7,732 nt of DNA from Actinomycetes bacterium (GTDB taxonomy: Bacteria; Bacillota_I; Bacilli_A; RF39; UBA660), in NCBI GenBank assembly GCA_021152765.1, contig JAGKUT010000032.1, forward strand, positions 1-7,732. Reading direction: 5' to 3'. Made by a program: the position numbers and the translations under genes. The notes beneath the pieces were generated by a model that was not told where the DNA came from, searched no databases, and worked only from the letters and a program-made list of their open reading frames with translations. Below, one piece after another: positions 1 through 6,408 of this stretch (its first letter is position 1; every line of letters begins with the position of its first letter).

Positions 1-14
1 ATGATTGATTAGTA

Positions 15-32
15 TATAATTATAATGGTGAT
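15..32 (+). promoter_or_regulatory. -10 box and ribosome-binding site of the phosphoesterase gene
   Basis: TATAAT at 15-20 is a consensus -10 box, and GGTGAT at 27-32 is a ribosome-binding site complementary to the 16S rRNA 3' end. The ATG follows at 36. Any -35 box would lie upstream of base 1, so the promoter is only half visible. A second TATAAT at 21-26 is an alternative -10, but it would leave almost no leader. The first -10 and the start codon are spaced exactly as in front of recU. Confidence 0.55.
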
Positions 33-35
33 AGT

Positions 36-866
36 ATGGATATTAAAATTGATAATATAGAGGATGAAAAAGAAACTCAAGTACAAAAAATTTTTAAGTG
101 GAAAAAGTTTTTTTCAATTATATTAAGTATTATTTTTTGTTTATTTTTAATTATTATATATTGTAGGTTTAAAGCAACTACTGGTTTAAAGGTTTATGAA
201 TATAAGGTTACTGATTCAAGTTTACCTGATAGTTTTCACGGTGTTAAAGTCGTTCAATTTAGTGATTTATATTATGGCAATACTGTTGATATTAGATATT
301 TAAAAGAAATTGTTTCTTCTATTAATAAATTAAAACCTGATATAGTGGTTTTTACTGGGGACTTGATAAGTATTAATGTTGATGATGAAACAAAGAATCA
401 AATTATTGAATCTCTTGGTTCTATTAATTCTTCTATTGGTAAATATGCGATTAAGGGAGATTCTGATAATGATTTATTTGATGGTATTATAAATTCTAGT
501 GGTTTTATTAATTTAACTAATACTTCTGTTAATGCTTTTTATAAAGGTGATATTCCTATTAATATAAGTAATCAAGATATTCAATCTGATTTATTTAATA
601 TTTTATTAATTCACGAGCCTGATTCAATAGATAGTTTTGAAAATAAGTTTAATTTAGTTTTATCTGGGCATTCGTTAAATGGTCAAATTAATATTCCAAT
701 TATTAAAAAATTATTTTTAAAAAATGGTTCAAAAAAATATTATAATGGGTATTATAATATTAATGGAAGTCCTTTATATGTTTCAAATGGTATTGGTACT
801 ACAAATTTTAAGTATAGATTATTTAATAAGCCAAGTGTTTCATTATATAGATTAACAAAATACTAA
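36..866 (+). CDS. Membrane-anchored calcineurin-like phosphoesterase homologue, probably inactive
   Basis: The protein (276 aa) has a charged cytoplasmic N-terminus, one membrane segment at about residues 24-43, then an extracytoplasmic domain of the calcineurin-like metallophosphoesterase fold, closest in layout to the YkuE/COG1408 group. The fold is recognised from VVQFSDLYYG (73-81), VVFTGDLIS (104-112), YAIKGDSD (137-144), LLIHEPD (190-196) and LSGHSLNGQI (209-218). These correspond to the DxH, GD, GNHD, H-x-PD and GHTHGGQ motifs. D77, D109, H193 and H212 are kept. The motif I His is Y79, GNHD is GDSD (N142 to Asp, H143 to Ser), and the last His of GHxH is L214. By family knowledge this removes both His ligands of one metal site and the general-acid His. 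The reading frame is intact, which suggests a pseudoenzyme or altered chemistry rather than a decaying gene. The start follows GGTGAT. It is monocistronic as seen here and ends in a hairpin terminator. Fold assignment is secure; substrate or ligand is unknown. Confidence 0.85.
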   Translation: MDIKIDNIEDEKETQVQKIFKWKKFFSIILSIIFCLFLIIIYCRFKATTGLKVYEYKVTDSSLPDSFHGVKVVQFSDLYYGNTVDIRYLKEIVSSINKLKPDIVVFTGDLISINVDDETKNQIIESLGSINSSIGKYAIKGDSDNDLFDGIINSSGFINLTNTSVNAFYKGDIPINISNQDIQSDLFNILLIHEPDSIDSFENKFNLVLSGHSLNGQINIPIIKKLFLKNGSKKYYNGYYNINGSPLYVSNGIGTTNFKYRLFNKPSVSLYRLTKY

Positions 867-893
867 AAGCTAAGATTTTATTCTTAGCTTTTT
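865..893. terminator. Bidirectional hairpin terminator between convergent genes
   Basis: An 11-bp perfect stem pairs 865-875 (AAAAGCTAAGA) with 882-892 (TCTTAGCTTTT) around a 6-base loop. A T-run continues to 893 on the + strand. The left arm begins inside the phosphoesterase stop codon (864-866), and the right arm contains the stop codon of the minus-strand small gene (884-886). The minus-strand U-tail is shorter, so termination is probably stronger for the + gene. Confidence 0.8.
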
Positions 894-997
894 ATGTTTT
901 TTTCTTTTCTAAATTTATTGAATAATGTTTCCATTTTAATATATGTTATATCATTTATCATATCGCTTAATATGCTTTCCATGTGGTGTTTATCCAT
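884..997 (-). CDS. Small hypothetical protein (37 aa)
   Basis: This short reading frame starts at ATG (995-997, minus) and ends at TAA (884-886), encoding a 37-residue protein that begins MDKHHMESILSDMIND and ends FRKEKNIKS. Evidence that it is a gene: GAGGTGAT at 1001-1008 (minus) matches the anti-Shine-Dalgarno sequence over eight bases and lies 3 bases before the ATG; there is a plausible promoter further upstream; and its stop codon sits in the hairpin shared with the convergent phosphoesterase. It fills a stretch between 867 and 1135 that otherwise has no gene. The sequence has no signal peptide, Cys or membrane segment. It looks helical, with a hydrophobic periodicity (M6, I9, L10, M13, I14, I17) and a basic tail. 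I do not recognise the family, and no function is proposed. It is divergent from recU. Confidence 0.6.
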   Translation of the reverse strand: MDKHHMESILSDMINDITYIKMETLFNKFRKEKNIKS

Positions 998-1000
998 TTT

Positions 1001-1045
1001 ATCACCTCGCAAGTTAATGTTATCATTTTTAAATATTTGTTTCTA
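1001..1045 (-). promoter_or_regulatory. Promoter and ribosome-binding site of the small gene
   Basis: Reading the minus strand, TAGAAA (1045-1040) and TAACAT (1022-1017) are separated by 17 bp and resemble -35 and -10 boxes, each matching 4 of 6 consensus bases. TG one base before the -10 (1025-1024) makes it an extended -10. GAGGTGAT (1008-1001) is a near-ideal ribosome-binding site. The ribosome site is clear; the promoter hexamers are a weaker call. Confidence 0.45.
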
Positions 1046-1050
1046 CAAAT
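1035..1050. repeat. Short inverted repeat in the divergent promoter region
   Basis: ATTTGT (1035-1040) and ACAAAT (1045-1050) form a perfect 6-bp inverted repeat around TTCT. It overlaps the proposed -35 box of the minus-strand small gene and lies about 40 bp upstream of the recU -35 box. It could be an operator, but in such AT-rich DNA a repeat of this size also arises by chance. The rest of 998-1135 holds only the two divergent promoters. Confidence 0.25.
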
Positions 1051-1091
1051 TCGACAAAACTAGAAAATATTAGAACCAGTGTATTTAATTC

Positions 1092-1132
1092 TTGAAAAAT
1101 AATAGTTATTTTAGTATAATTATTATGGTGAG
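1092..1132 (+). promoter_or_regulatory. Promoter and ribosome-binding site of the recU-ponA operon
   Basis: TTGAAA (1092-1097) and TATAAT (1115-1120) are separated by exactly 17 bp, a near-consensus housekeeping promoter. Transcription should start near 1127, so the ribosome-binding site GGTGAG (1127-1132) would be almost the first bases of the mRNA and the leader only about 9 nt long. No operator is evident downstream of the -35. Confidence 0.8.
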
Positions 1133-1135
1133 ATT

Positions 1136-1708
1136 ATGCATTATCCAGCAGGTGTACGTGTAGAAAAAAAGAAAGATGTATATTATGGAAATCGTGGTAT
1201 GACTTTAGAGAATGATTTAAATGATACTAATAATTATTATTTAATTCATGATATTGCGATTGTTCATAAGAAACCTACTCCTATTACTATAAACAGGGTT
1301 GATTATAAAAGCAGATCTGATGCGATTATAAGAGAGGCTAGATTTAAAATTCCTTCGACTACTGATTATAATGGTATTTATAAGGGTAAATATATCGATT
1401 TTGAAGCTAAGGAAACTAAAAGTAAAACTAGTTTTCCCCTTTCCAACATACATCAACATCAGATTGATCATTTAAGAAGCATAATTAATCACGGTGGCAT
1501 TGCATTTATAATAGTAAGATTCATATGTTTTAATGAGACATATTATTTGGATGCGAATGATTTATTTTCTTTTTTAGATAATAATGATAGAAAATCTATT
1601 CCTTATTCATTTTTTAAAGAGAAAGGTCATTTAATATTAGACAGGTATAATCCTCGGGTTGATTATATTTCTGTAATTGATAGTCTATATTTTAAGGAGG
1701 TAGTATGA
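1136..1708 (+). CDS. recU: Holliday junction resolvase RecU
   Basis: RecU is the Bacillota Holliday junction resolvase, a homodimeric, metal-dependent nuclease that nicks four-way junctions symmetrically and also modulates RecA. This 190-aa protein aligns along nearly its whole length with B. subtilis RecU from memory: NRGMTLENDLN (19-29), HKKPTP (44-49), STTDYNGIYKGKYIDFEAKE (74-93), KTSFPL (97-102) and PRVDYISVI (173-181). The catalytic Asp-Glu-Lys set is D77, E90 and K92, with the same spacing as D88, E101 and K103 of B. subtilis. The N-terminus is shorter than in Bacillus (about 11 residues fewer before the NRGM motif), which accounts for most of the size difference. ATG at 1136 follows GGTGAG. 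The stop codon overlaps the ponA start (ATGA), so the two are an operon, as in Bacillus and Staphylococcus. The assignment is firm. Confidence 0.97.
   Translation: MHYPAGVRVEKKKDVYYGNRGMTLENDLNDTNNYYLIHDIAIVHKKPTPITINRVDYKSRSDAIIREARFKIPSTTDYNGIYKGKYIDFEAKETKSKTSFPLSNIHQHQIDHLRSIINHGGIAFIIVRFICFNETYYLDANDLFSFLDNNDRKSIPYSFFKEKGHLILDRYNPRVDYISVIDSLYFKEVV
1694..1708 (+). promoter_or_regulatory. ponA ribosome-binding site with ATGA stop-start overlap
   Basis: AAGGAGG at 1694-1700 lies inside the last codons of recU, and ATG (1705-1707) overlaps the recU TGA (1706-1708). A strong ribosome site plus a 4-base overlap predicts coupled but efficient independent translation of PonA. Confidence 0.9.
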
Positions 1709-4497
1709 CAAATAGTAAGAAAAAGGTTAGTCCTAAGAAAAGTTCTAATAAGAAAAATATAGTTAAAAGTACTAGTAAAACAAGCAATAAAGTTAGTTCT
1801 AAGAATAGTAAACAAGTTAAAGGTACAAAAACTAAGAAAGGGTCTAAGAAAAAATTAATAATTAAAATTATATTAATTGCTTTATTAGTTGGTATTGTTT
1901 CAGTTATCATTTCTATGTGGATTTTCTTCAGCATGATTGTTAAGGAAGCTCCTGATTTTGATCCTAAAAATTTATATACTCAAGAGTCTTCTATAGTTTA
2001 TGCGCCTAATGGTGAAGAAATCGCAAAGTTAGGTACTGAAAAACGTGAGAAAATAACTTATAATGATATGCCACAAGTTTTAATTGATGCCATTGTTGCG
2101 ACTGAAGATTCAACTTTCTTCCAACATAATGGTTTTAATGCTGCTAGATTTTTAAAAGCTTCAATGAGTCAAGTTTTAGGTGGTGGCGGTGGTGGTGCCT
2201 CTACTCTAACAATGCAAGTTTCTAAGAATGCTTATACTTCTGATGTTTCTAGTGGTTTTGAGGGTATCAAGAGAAAATTTACTGATATTTATTTATCAAT
2301 ATTTAAAATTGAAAAAACTTATACTAAAGAAGAAATTATGGAGTTTTATGTAAACTCATATTATATGGGTGGCGGTGCTTATGGTGTTGAACAGGCTTGT
2401 CAAAACTATTTTGGTAAATCTGTTAATAACATAAATTTAGCAGAGGCTGCATTACTTGCTGGTATTTATCAAGCTCCAAATTCATATGACCCTACTCTAT
2501 ATCCTGAAAAAACTGAGGAAAGACGTCAAACTGTTTTAAACTTAATGGTAAGACATGGTTATATAACTGAGGAAGAACGTGAGATTGCTTCTAAACTTAC
2601 TGTTGATAAATTATTGCAAAAGAAAAAATCTGATGGTCATGATGAGGTTGACCCTAGATATAAGGATTTTATAGATACAGTTGTTGAGGATGTTCAAAAG
2701 AAAACTGGTGGTCTTAGTCCTTATACTACACCTATGTTAATTTATACAACTATGGATCCTGGTAAACAAGAATATGTTACTAGTTTAATGAACGGAACTA
2801 ATTTTAATTGGGAAAATGAAAAAGTTCAGGCTGGTATTGCTGTTATAGATACTAACACTGGTGCGGTTGTTGCAGTTGGTGCTGGTAGAAAACGTGAAGG
2901 ATTAGATTATAATTATGCTACTATGATTAAACGTCAAATTGGATCTACTTCTAAACCTTTATATGATTATGGTCCATTAATTGAATTTGAAAATGCTTCT
3001 ACATATCATTTATATTATGATGAACCTTATACTTATTCTGGTGGAACACCTATTAGAAACTGGGATGGCGGATATAATGGATTAATGACTATGCGTGAAG
3101 CTCTAAGAGTTTCAAGAAATATTCCTGCATTGAAGGCTTTCCAAGAAAATAATAATGAAAATATTGTTGATTTTGTTACAAAGTTAGGACTTAGTCCTGA
3201 ATTAGAAGATGGTAGAGTTCATGAAGCACATGCTATCGGTGCTTATAATGGTGAATCTCCACTTACTGTTGCTGCTGCTTATGCTGCATTTGCTAATGGT
3301 GGATATTATACTGAACCTTATACATTTACTAAGATTGTTTATAGAAATAGTGATGAGGTATATGAATATAAACCTCAAACAACTAAAGTTATGGAAGAAT
3401 CAACTGCTTACATGGTAGCTGATATGTTAGTTACTACTTCTGGTTGGGCTGTTGGATATAATAATGTTAATGGTGTATCTTTTGGTAGTAAGACTGGTAC
3501 ATCTAACTACTCTGATGAAACAATGGCTGAACATCATTTACCATATGATGCAGTTAATGACTTATGGGTTGCTGGTATTTGTCGTGATTATGCTACTGCT
3601 TTATGGTATGGTTATGATGAAATCGATCCAGAATTCTATAATCATGGTCATGGTAATACTCAATTATATTCGGCACTTATCAATGGAGTATTTACTGGTA
3701 CAGCTAATTTTTCAAGACCTAACAGTGTTGTTAGTGTAACTGTTGAAAAGGATTCTCCAGGTAATGGATTATTACCTAGTCAATATACACCTGATGGAAT
3801 GAAGGTTACTGAATTATTTAAAGCTGGAACTGAACCAACTAAAGTTTCTGACAGATTTGCTCCACTTGGTGATGTATCTAATTTAAAAGGATCTGTTAAT
3901 AATAATCAAATACATTTAAGTTGGGATGGTATCCCTACTCCTAATGCATTAAATAGAGATTATTATGCTGGTCTATATTCTTCTACTTGTAAGAATGTAG
4001 GTGCTTGTGTTGATAATGTTATAGGTACTAATAATAATGTATTAGGTAATGTTGTTTATAAAGTTTATTTAAAACGTCCTAGTGGTTCTTTAGAACTTAT
4101 TAAAACAGTTGATAATGGTACATCATATAGTGGTAACGCTCCTGCTGGTGCTGGAAGTTCTGCTACTTATGTTGTTAAAGCTACATATGCAAATTATGAT
4201 GCTTTATCAAGTGGTGGTGTTGAAGTTAATGTTGATATTAGTAAAGTTAAAAAAGATATTAAGTTCACTTTGAAGGGTCAGGCTGATGTAAGTACTACTG
4301 TTGGTAATTATCATGATGAAGGTGTTAAAGTTACTGAAAATGGTACTGCTGTTAACCCTGATAGTGTAAGTATTAGTGTTAACGGTCAACATGTTGATAG
4401 TGTTAAATTTAATGCTCCTGGAAAATATACAATTACTTATGATGTTAAATACAATGGTGCTAGTCAAACATTAACAAGAAATGTTGTAGTTAAATAA
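1705..4497 (+). CDS. ponA: Class A penicillin-binding protein (PBP1), bifunctional peptidoglycan synthase
   Basis: This 930-aa membrane enzyme polymerises lipid II (GT51 glycosyltransferase) and cross-links stem peptides (transpeptidase). Order: Lys/Ser/Thr-rich cytoplasmic tail (1-50, 19 Lys); membrane helix (about 51-79); GT51 domain (about 90-290) with ATEDSTFFQHNG (E134 catalytic), GASTLTMQ (164-171), RKFTD (190-194), EEIMEFYVN (209-217) and YFGK (235-238); transpeptidase (about 370-665) with STSK (nucleophile S414, K417), SRN (470-472) and KTGT (596-599). Then come a fibronectin III-like domain (about 720-845) and an Ig-like DUF5011-type domain (about 850-930, ending in GKYTITYDV and TRNVVVK). 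Oddities: the first Gln of GSTxTQQ is M170, the motif 3 Glu (RKxxE) is D194, six Gly (159-164) precede motif 2, and there is a Cys pair (C762, C768) in the FN3-like part. The transpeptidase site is complete. It is second in the recU operon and ends at a bidirectional terminator. The family call is firm; the boundaries of the last two domains are approximate. Confidence 0.97.
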   Translation: MTNSKKKVSPKKSSNKKNIVKSTSKTSNKVSSKNSKQVKGTKTKKGSKKKLIIKIILIALLVGIVSVIISMWIFFSMIVKEAPDFDPKNLYTQESSIVYAPNGEEIAKLGTEKREKITYNDMPQVLIDAIVATEDSTFFQHNGFNAARFLKASMSQVLGGGGGGASTLTMQVSKNAYTSDVSSGFEGIKRKFTDIYLSIFKIEKTYTKEEIMEFYVNSYYMGGGAYGVEQACQNYFGKSVNNINLAEAALLAGIYQAPNSYDPTLYPEKTEERRQTVLNLMVRHGYITEEEREIASKLTVDKLLQKKKSDGHDEVDPRYKDFIDTVVEDVQKKTGGLSPYTTPMLIYTTMDPGKQEYVTSLMNGTNFNWENEKVQAGIAVIDTNTGAVVAVGAGRKREGLDYNYATMIKRQIGSTSKPLYDYGPLIEFENASTYHLYYDEPYTYSGGTPIRNWDGGYNGLMTMREALRVSRNIPALKAFQENNNENIVDFVTKLGLSPELEDGRVHEAHAIGAYNGESPLTVAAAYAAFANGGYYTEPYTFTKIVYRNSDEVYEYKPQTTKVMEESTAYMVADMLVTTSGWAVGYNNVNGVSFGSKTGTSNYSDETMAEHHLPYDAVNDLWVAGICRDYATALWYGYDEIDPEFYNHGHGNTQLYSALINGVFTGTANFSRPNSVVSVTVEKDSPGNGLLPSQYTPDGMKVTELFKAGTEPTKVSDRFAPLGDVSNLKGSVNNNQIHLSWDGIPTPNALNRDYYAGLYSSTCKNVGACVDNVIGTNNNVLGNVVYKVYLKRPSGSLELIKTVDNGTSYSGNAPAGAGSSATYVVKATYANYDALSSGGVEVNVDISKVKKDIKFTLKGQADVSTTVGNYHDEGVKVTENGTAVNPDSVSISVNGQHVDSVKFNAPGKYTITYDVKYNGASQTLTRNVVVK
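2179..2196 (+). repeat. GGT/GGC trinucleotide run encoding six glycines in PonA
   Basis: Six consecutive glycine codons (GGT GGT GGC GGT GGT GGT) encode residues 159-164, directly before the AST of GT51 motif 2. The tract is strikingly G-rich for this genome and is a simple repeat that could change length by slippage without breaking the frame. Confidence 0.85.
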
Positions 4498-4525
4498 AAA
4501 ATCGAGGATTTATTCCTCGGTTTTA
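4496..4525. terminator. Bidirectional terminator between ponA and htpG
   Basis: CGAGGA (4503-4508) pairs with TCCTCG (4514-4519) around a 5-base loop, and flanking A and T runs extend the stem. Both strands therefore carry a GC-rich hairpin followed by a T-run: TTTTATTTT at 4521-4529 on +, and six T at 4501-4496 on -. The flanks overlap the stop codons of ponA (4495-4497) and htpG (4523-4525), so one element serves both genes. Confidence 0.9.
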
Positions 4526-6403
4526 TTTTGACATTATTTCACAAATAAGATTACTTATTTCAGTAGGATTATCTATTTGTAGTCCTTCTATTAATCTTGC
4601 TTGTGCATATAATATTTTAGTATATTTTTTTAATTCTTCTTTATCGTTTTCATATAACTCTTTTAGTTTATCTGCTATTTCGTGATTTTTATTTATTTCA
4701 AGTATTAAGCTTGCTTTTATCTTTTCATCTGTAGGCATAGCGTTTATTACTTTTTCCATTTCTACTGATATATTTCCTTTTGTTGTTAAACATACAGGAT
4801 GATTTTTTAATCTATTTGTGAATTCTATTTCTGTTACTTGGTTATCTAATGATTCTTTCATTAAATTAAATATGTCACTGTATTCTTTGTTTTTTGATTC
4901 TGTCTTTTCTTTTTCTTCTTTTGTTTCTAAATCTAGTTCGCTTGATGATACATTCATAAATTTCTTTTTTTCATATTCCATAAGTGCTTGTATTGTGAAT
5001 TCATCTACGTAATCTGTTAAATATAGAATATCATATTCTTTTTGTTTTACTTGTTCTACTTGTGGAAGATTATCTATTTTTTCAATTGTTTCTCCACTTG
5101 CATAGTAAATATTTTTTTGATCTTTTTTCATATCATCTACGTACTCTTTTAATGTTATAAGTTCTTTTTTATTTGATGAATAGAATAATACTAAATCTTT
5201 TAACTTATCTTTATCAATTCCATAGTTATTATATATTCCAAATTTTATTTGTGTTCCGAATGATTTAAAGAATTTTTTATATTCTTCAAAATCATTTTTC
5301 AACATATTTGTTAATTCATTTTTTATTTTGTTTTCTATACTTTTAGCAATTATTTTTAAGTTTTTATCTTGTTGCAATGTTTCTCTTGAAATGTTTAATG
5401 GTAAGTCTTGTGTATCTACTATACCTCTTATAAAGCTAAAATAGTCAGGTAGTAAGTCACTACATTTTTCCATTATTAATACACCATTTGTATATAGTTG
5501 TAGTCCTTTTTCATATTCTTTTGTATAAAAATCATATGGCGCGTGACTAGGTATGAATAGTATTGAATTATAGCTACATTGTCCTTCTACATTTGTATGT
5601 ATAACTTTTAATGGTTTTTCATAGTCAAAAAATTTATCTTGATAAAAATTATTATATTCTTCTTCTGTTATATTATTTTTATTTTTCTTCCATAGTGGTA
5701 TTTGACTATTTAGTGTTTCATCTTCTAATTTATCTTCATATTCACTATCTGAGCCTTCTTTTAGTACTCTATTATTTACTTCCATTATTATTGGATATGT
5801 TATATAATCTGAGTATTTTTTTATTATAGATCTTATTTTATATTCATCTAAGTATTCACTATAATTCATATCTTCTGTATCATCTTTTAGGTATAGAGTT
5901 ATTGTTGTGCCAAGTGTTTCAGATTTAGCCTCTTTTATTTCGTATCCATCTTCTCCATCTGATATCCAAATGTATGCTTTATCACTATTATATGATTTAG
6001 ATAAAACTTCTACTTTTTTACTAACCATGAATGCTGAATAGAATCCAACTCCAAATTGTCCTATTATATTTACATCTGTTTGGTCTTTATTTTCTTCCTT
6101 GAATGTTAATGAACCACTTTGTGCGATTGTTCCTAAGTTATTTTCAAGTTCTTCTTTTGTCATTCCACAACCATTATCTATGATTTTTAATGTTCTATTT
6201 TCTGTATCTCTTTCTATTCTTATTTTTAAGTCTTTTTTATCTATTTTTATATTATTGTCTGTAAGTGATTTATAGTATATTTTGTCTAATGCATCACTTG
6301 AATTTGATATTAATTCTCTTAAGAATATTTCCTTATTTGTATAAATAGAATTTATCATCATATTTAATAGTTTTTTTGATTCTGCTTTAAATTGTTTTTT
6401 CAT
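4523..6403 (-). CDS. htpG: Molecular chaperone HtpG (bacterial Hsp90)
   Basis: HtpG is the cytosolic Hsp90 homologue, an ATP-driven homodimeric chaperone that remodels client proteins with the DnaK system. At 626 aa it is full length (E. coli about 624). The N-terminal GHKL ATPase shows FLRELISNSSDALDK (27-41; catalytic E30, Mg-binding N34), DNGCGM (76-81; D76 contacts adenine), the lid region around GTIAQSGS (91-98), GQFGVGFYSAF (115-125) and GTTITL (165-170). The middle domain has IPLWKK (235-240) and LPLNISRETLQ (334-344), with R340 the Arg that contacts ATP phosphate. The C-terminal dimerisation domain (about 510-626) is more divergent. Translation starts at ATG 6403 behind an excellent ribosome site. 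The gene is convergent with ponA and separated from nth by 79 bp holding its own promoter and CIRCE operator, so it is a separate heat-shock unit. The assignment is firm. Confidence 0.97.
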   Translation of the reverse strand: MKKQFKAESKKLLNMMINSIYTNKEIFLRELISNSSDALDKIYYKSLTDNNIKIDKKDLKIRIERDTENRTLKIIDNGCGMTKEELENNLGTIAQSGSLTFKEENKDQTDVNIIGQFGVGFYSAFMVSKKVEVLSKSYNSDKAYIWISDGEDGYEIKEAKSETLGTTITLYLKDDTEDMNYSEYLDEYKIRSIIKKYSDYITYPIIMEVNNRVLKEGSDSEYEDKLEDETLNSQIPLWKKNKNNITEEEYNNFYQDKFFDYEKPLKVIHTNVEGQCSYNSILFIPSHAPYDFYTKEYEKGLQLYTNGVLIMEKCSDLLPDYFSFIRGIVDTQDLPLNISRETLQQDKNLKIIAKSIENKIKNELTNMLKNDFEEYKKFFKSFGTQIKFGIYNNYGIDKDKLKDLVLFYSSNKKELITLKEYVDDMKKDQKNIYYASGETIEKIDNLPQVEQVKQKEYDILYLTDYVDEFTIQALMEYEKKKFMNVSSSELDLETKEEKEKTESKNKEYSDIFNLMKESLDNQVTEIEFTNRLKNHPVCLTTKGNISVEMEKVINAMPTDEKIKASLILEINKNHEIADKLKELYENDKEELKKYTKILYAQARLIEGLQIDNPTEISNLICEIMSK

Positions 6404-6408
6404 ATATA

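Noticed and set aside
5..10. TTGATT as a possible -35 for the phosphoesterase gene
   Set aside because: It is only 4 bp from the TATAAT at 15-20 and 10 bp from the one at 21-26, far short of about 17 bp.
1073..1084. GAAC-CAGT-GTAT upstream of recU, resembling a Bacillota LexA box
   Set aside because: The right half deviates from the GAAC-N4-GTTC/GTTT consensus, the symmetry is broken, and recU is not a classical LexA target.
998..1135. Riboswitch or structured leader before recU
   Set aside because: The consensus promoter places the transcript start about 9 bases from the ATG, leaving no room for a leader RNA.
1706..1708. Possibility that TGA encodes Trp (Mollicute code)
   Set aside because: TGA is the recU stop at the expected protein end and in the ATGA overlap, and the conserved Trp residues checked use TGG.
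1692..1934. Minus-strand open frame of about 80 codons opposite the start of ponA
   Set aside because: It is a Leu/Phe-rich antisense shadow of the Lys-rich PonA tail, with no ribosome site or promoter of its own noted.
3209..3739. Two open + frames inside ponA
   Set aside because: They are low-complexity Met/Leu/Ile-rich products of the codon bias of ponA, which is itself fully supported in the other frame.
4207..4467. Minus-strand open frame opposite the ponA C-terminus
   Set aside because: It is a Thr/Asn/Ile-rich shadow of the Ig-like domain coding sequence without any recognisable motif.
4818..5829. Open + frames at 4818-5012 and 5611-5829, opposite htpG
   Set aside because: They are Ser/Phe/Leu/Tyr-rich antisense shadows of Lys/Glu-rich htpG coding sequence.
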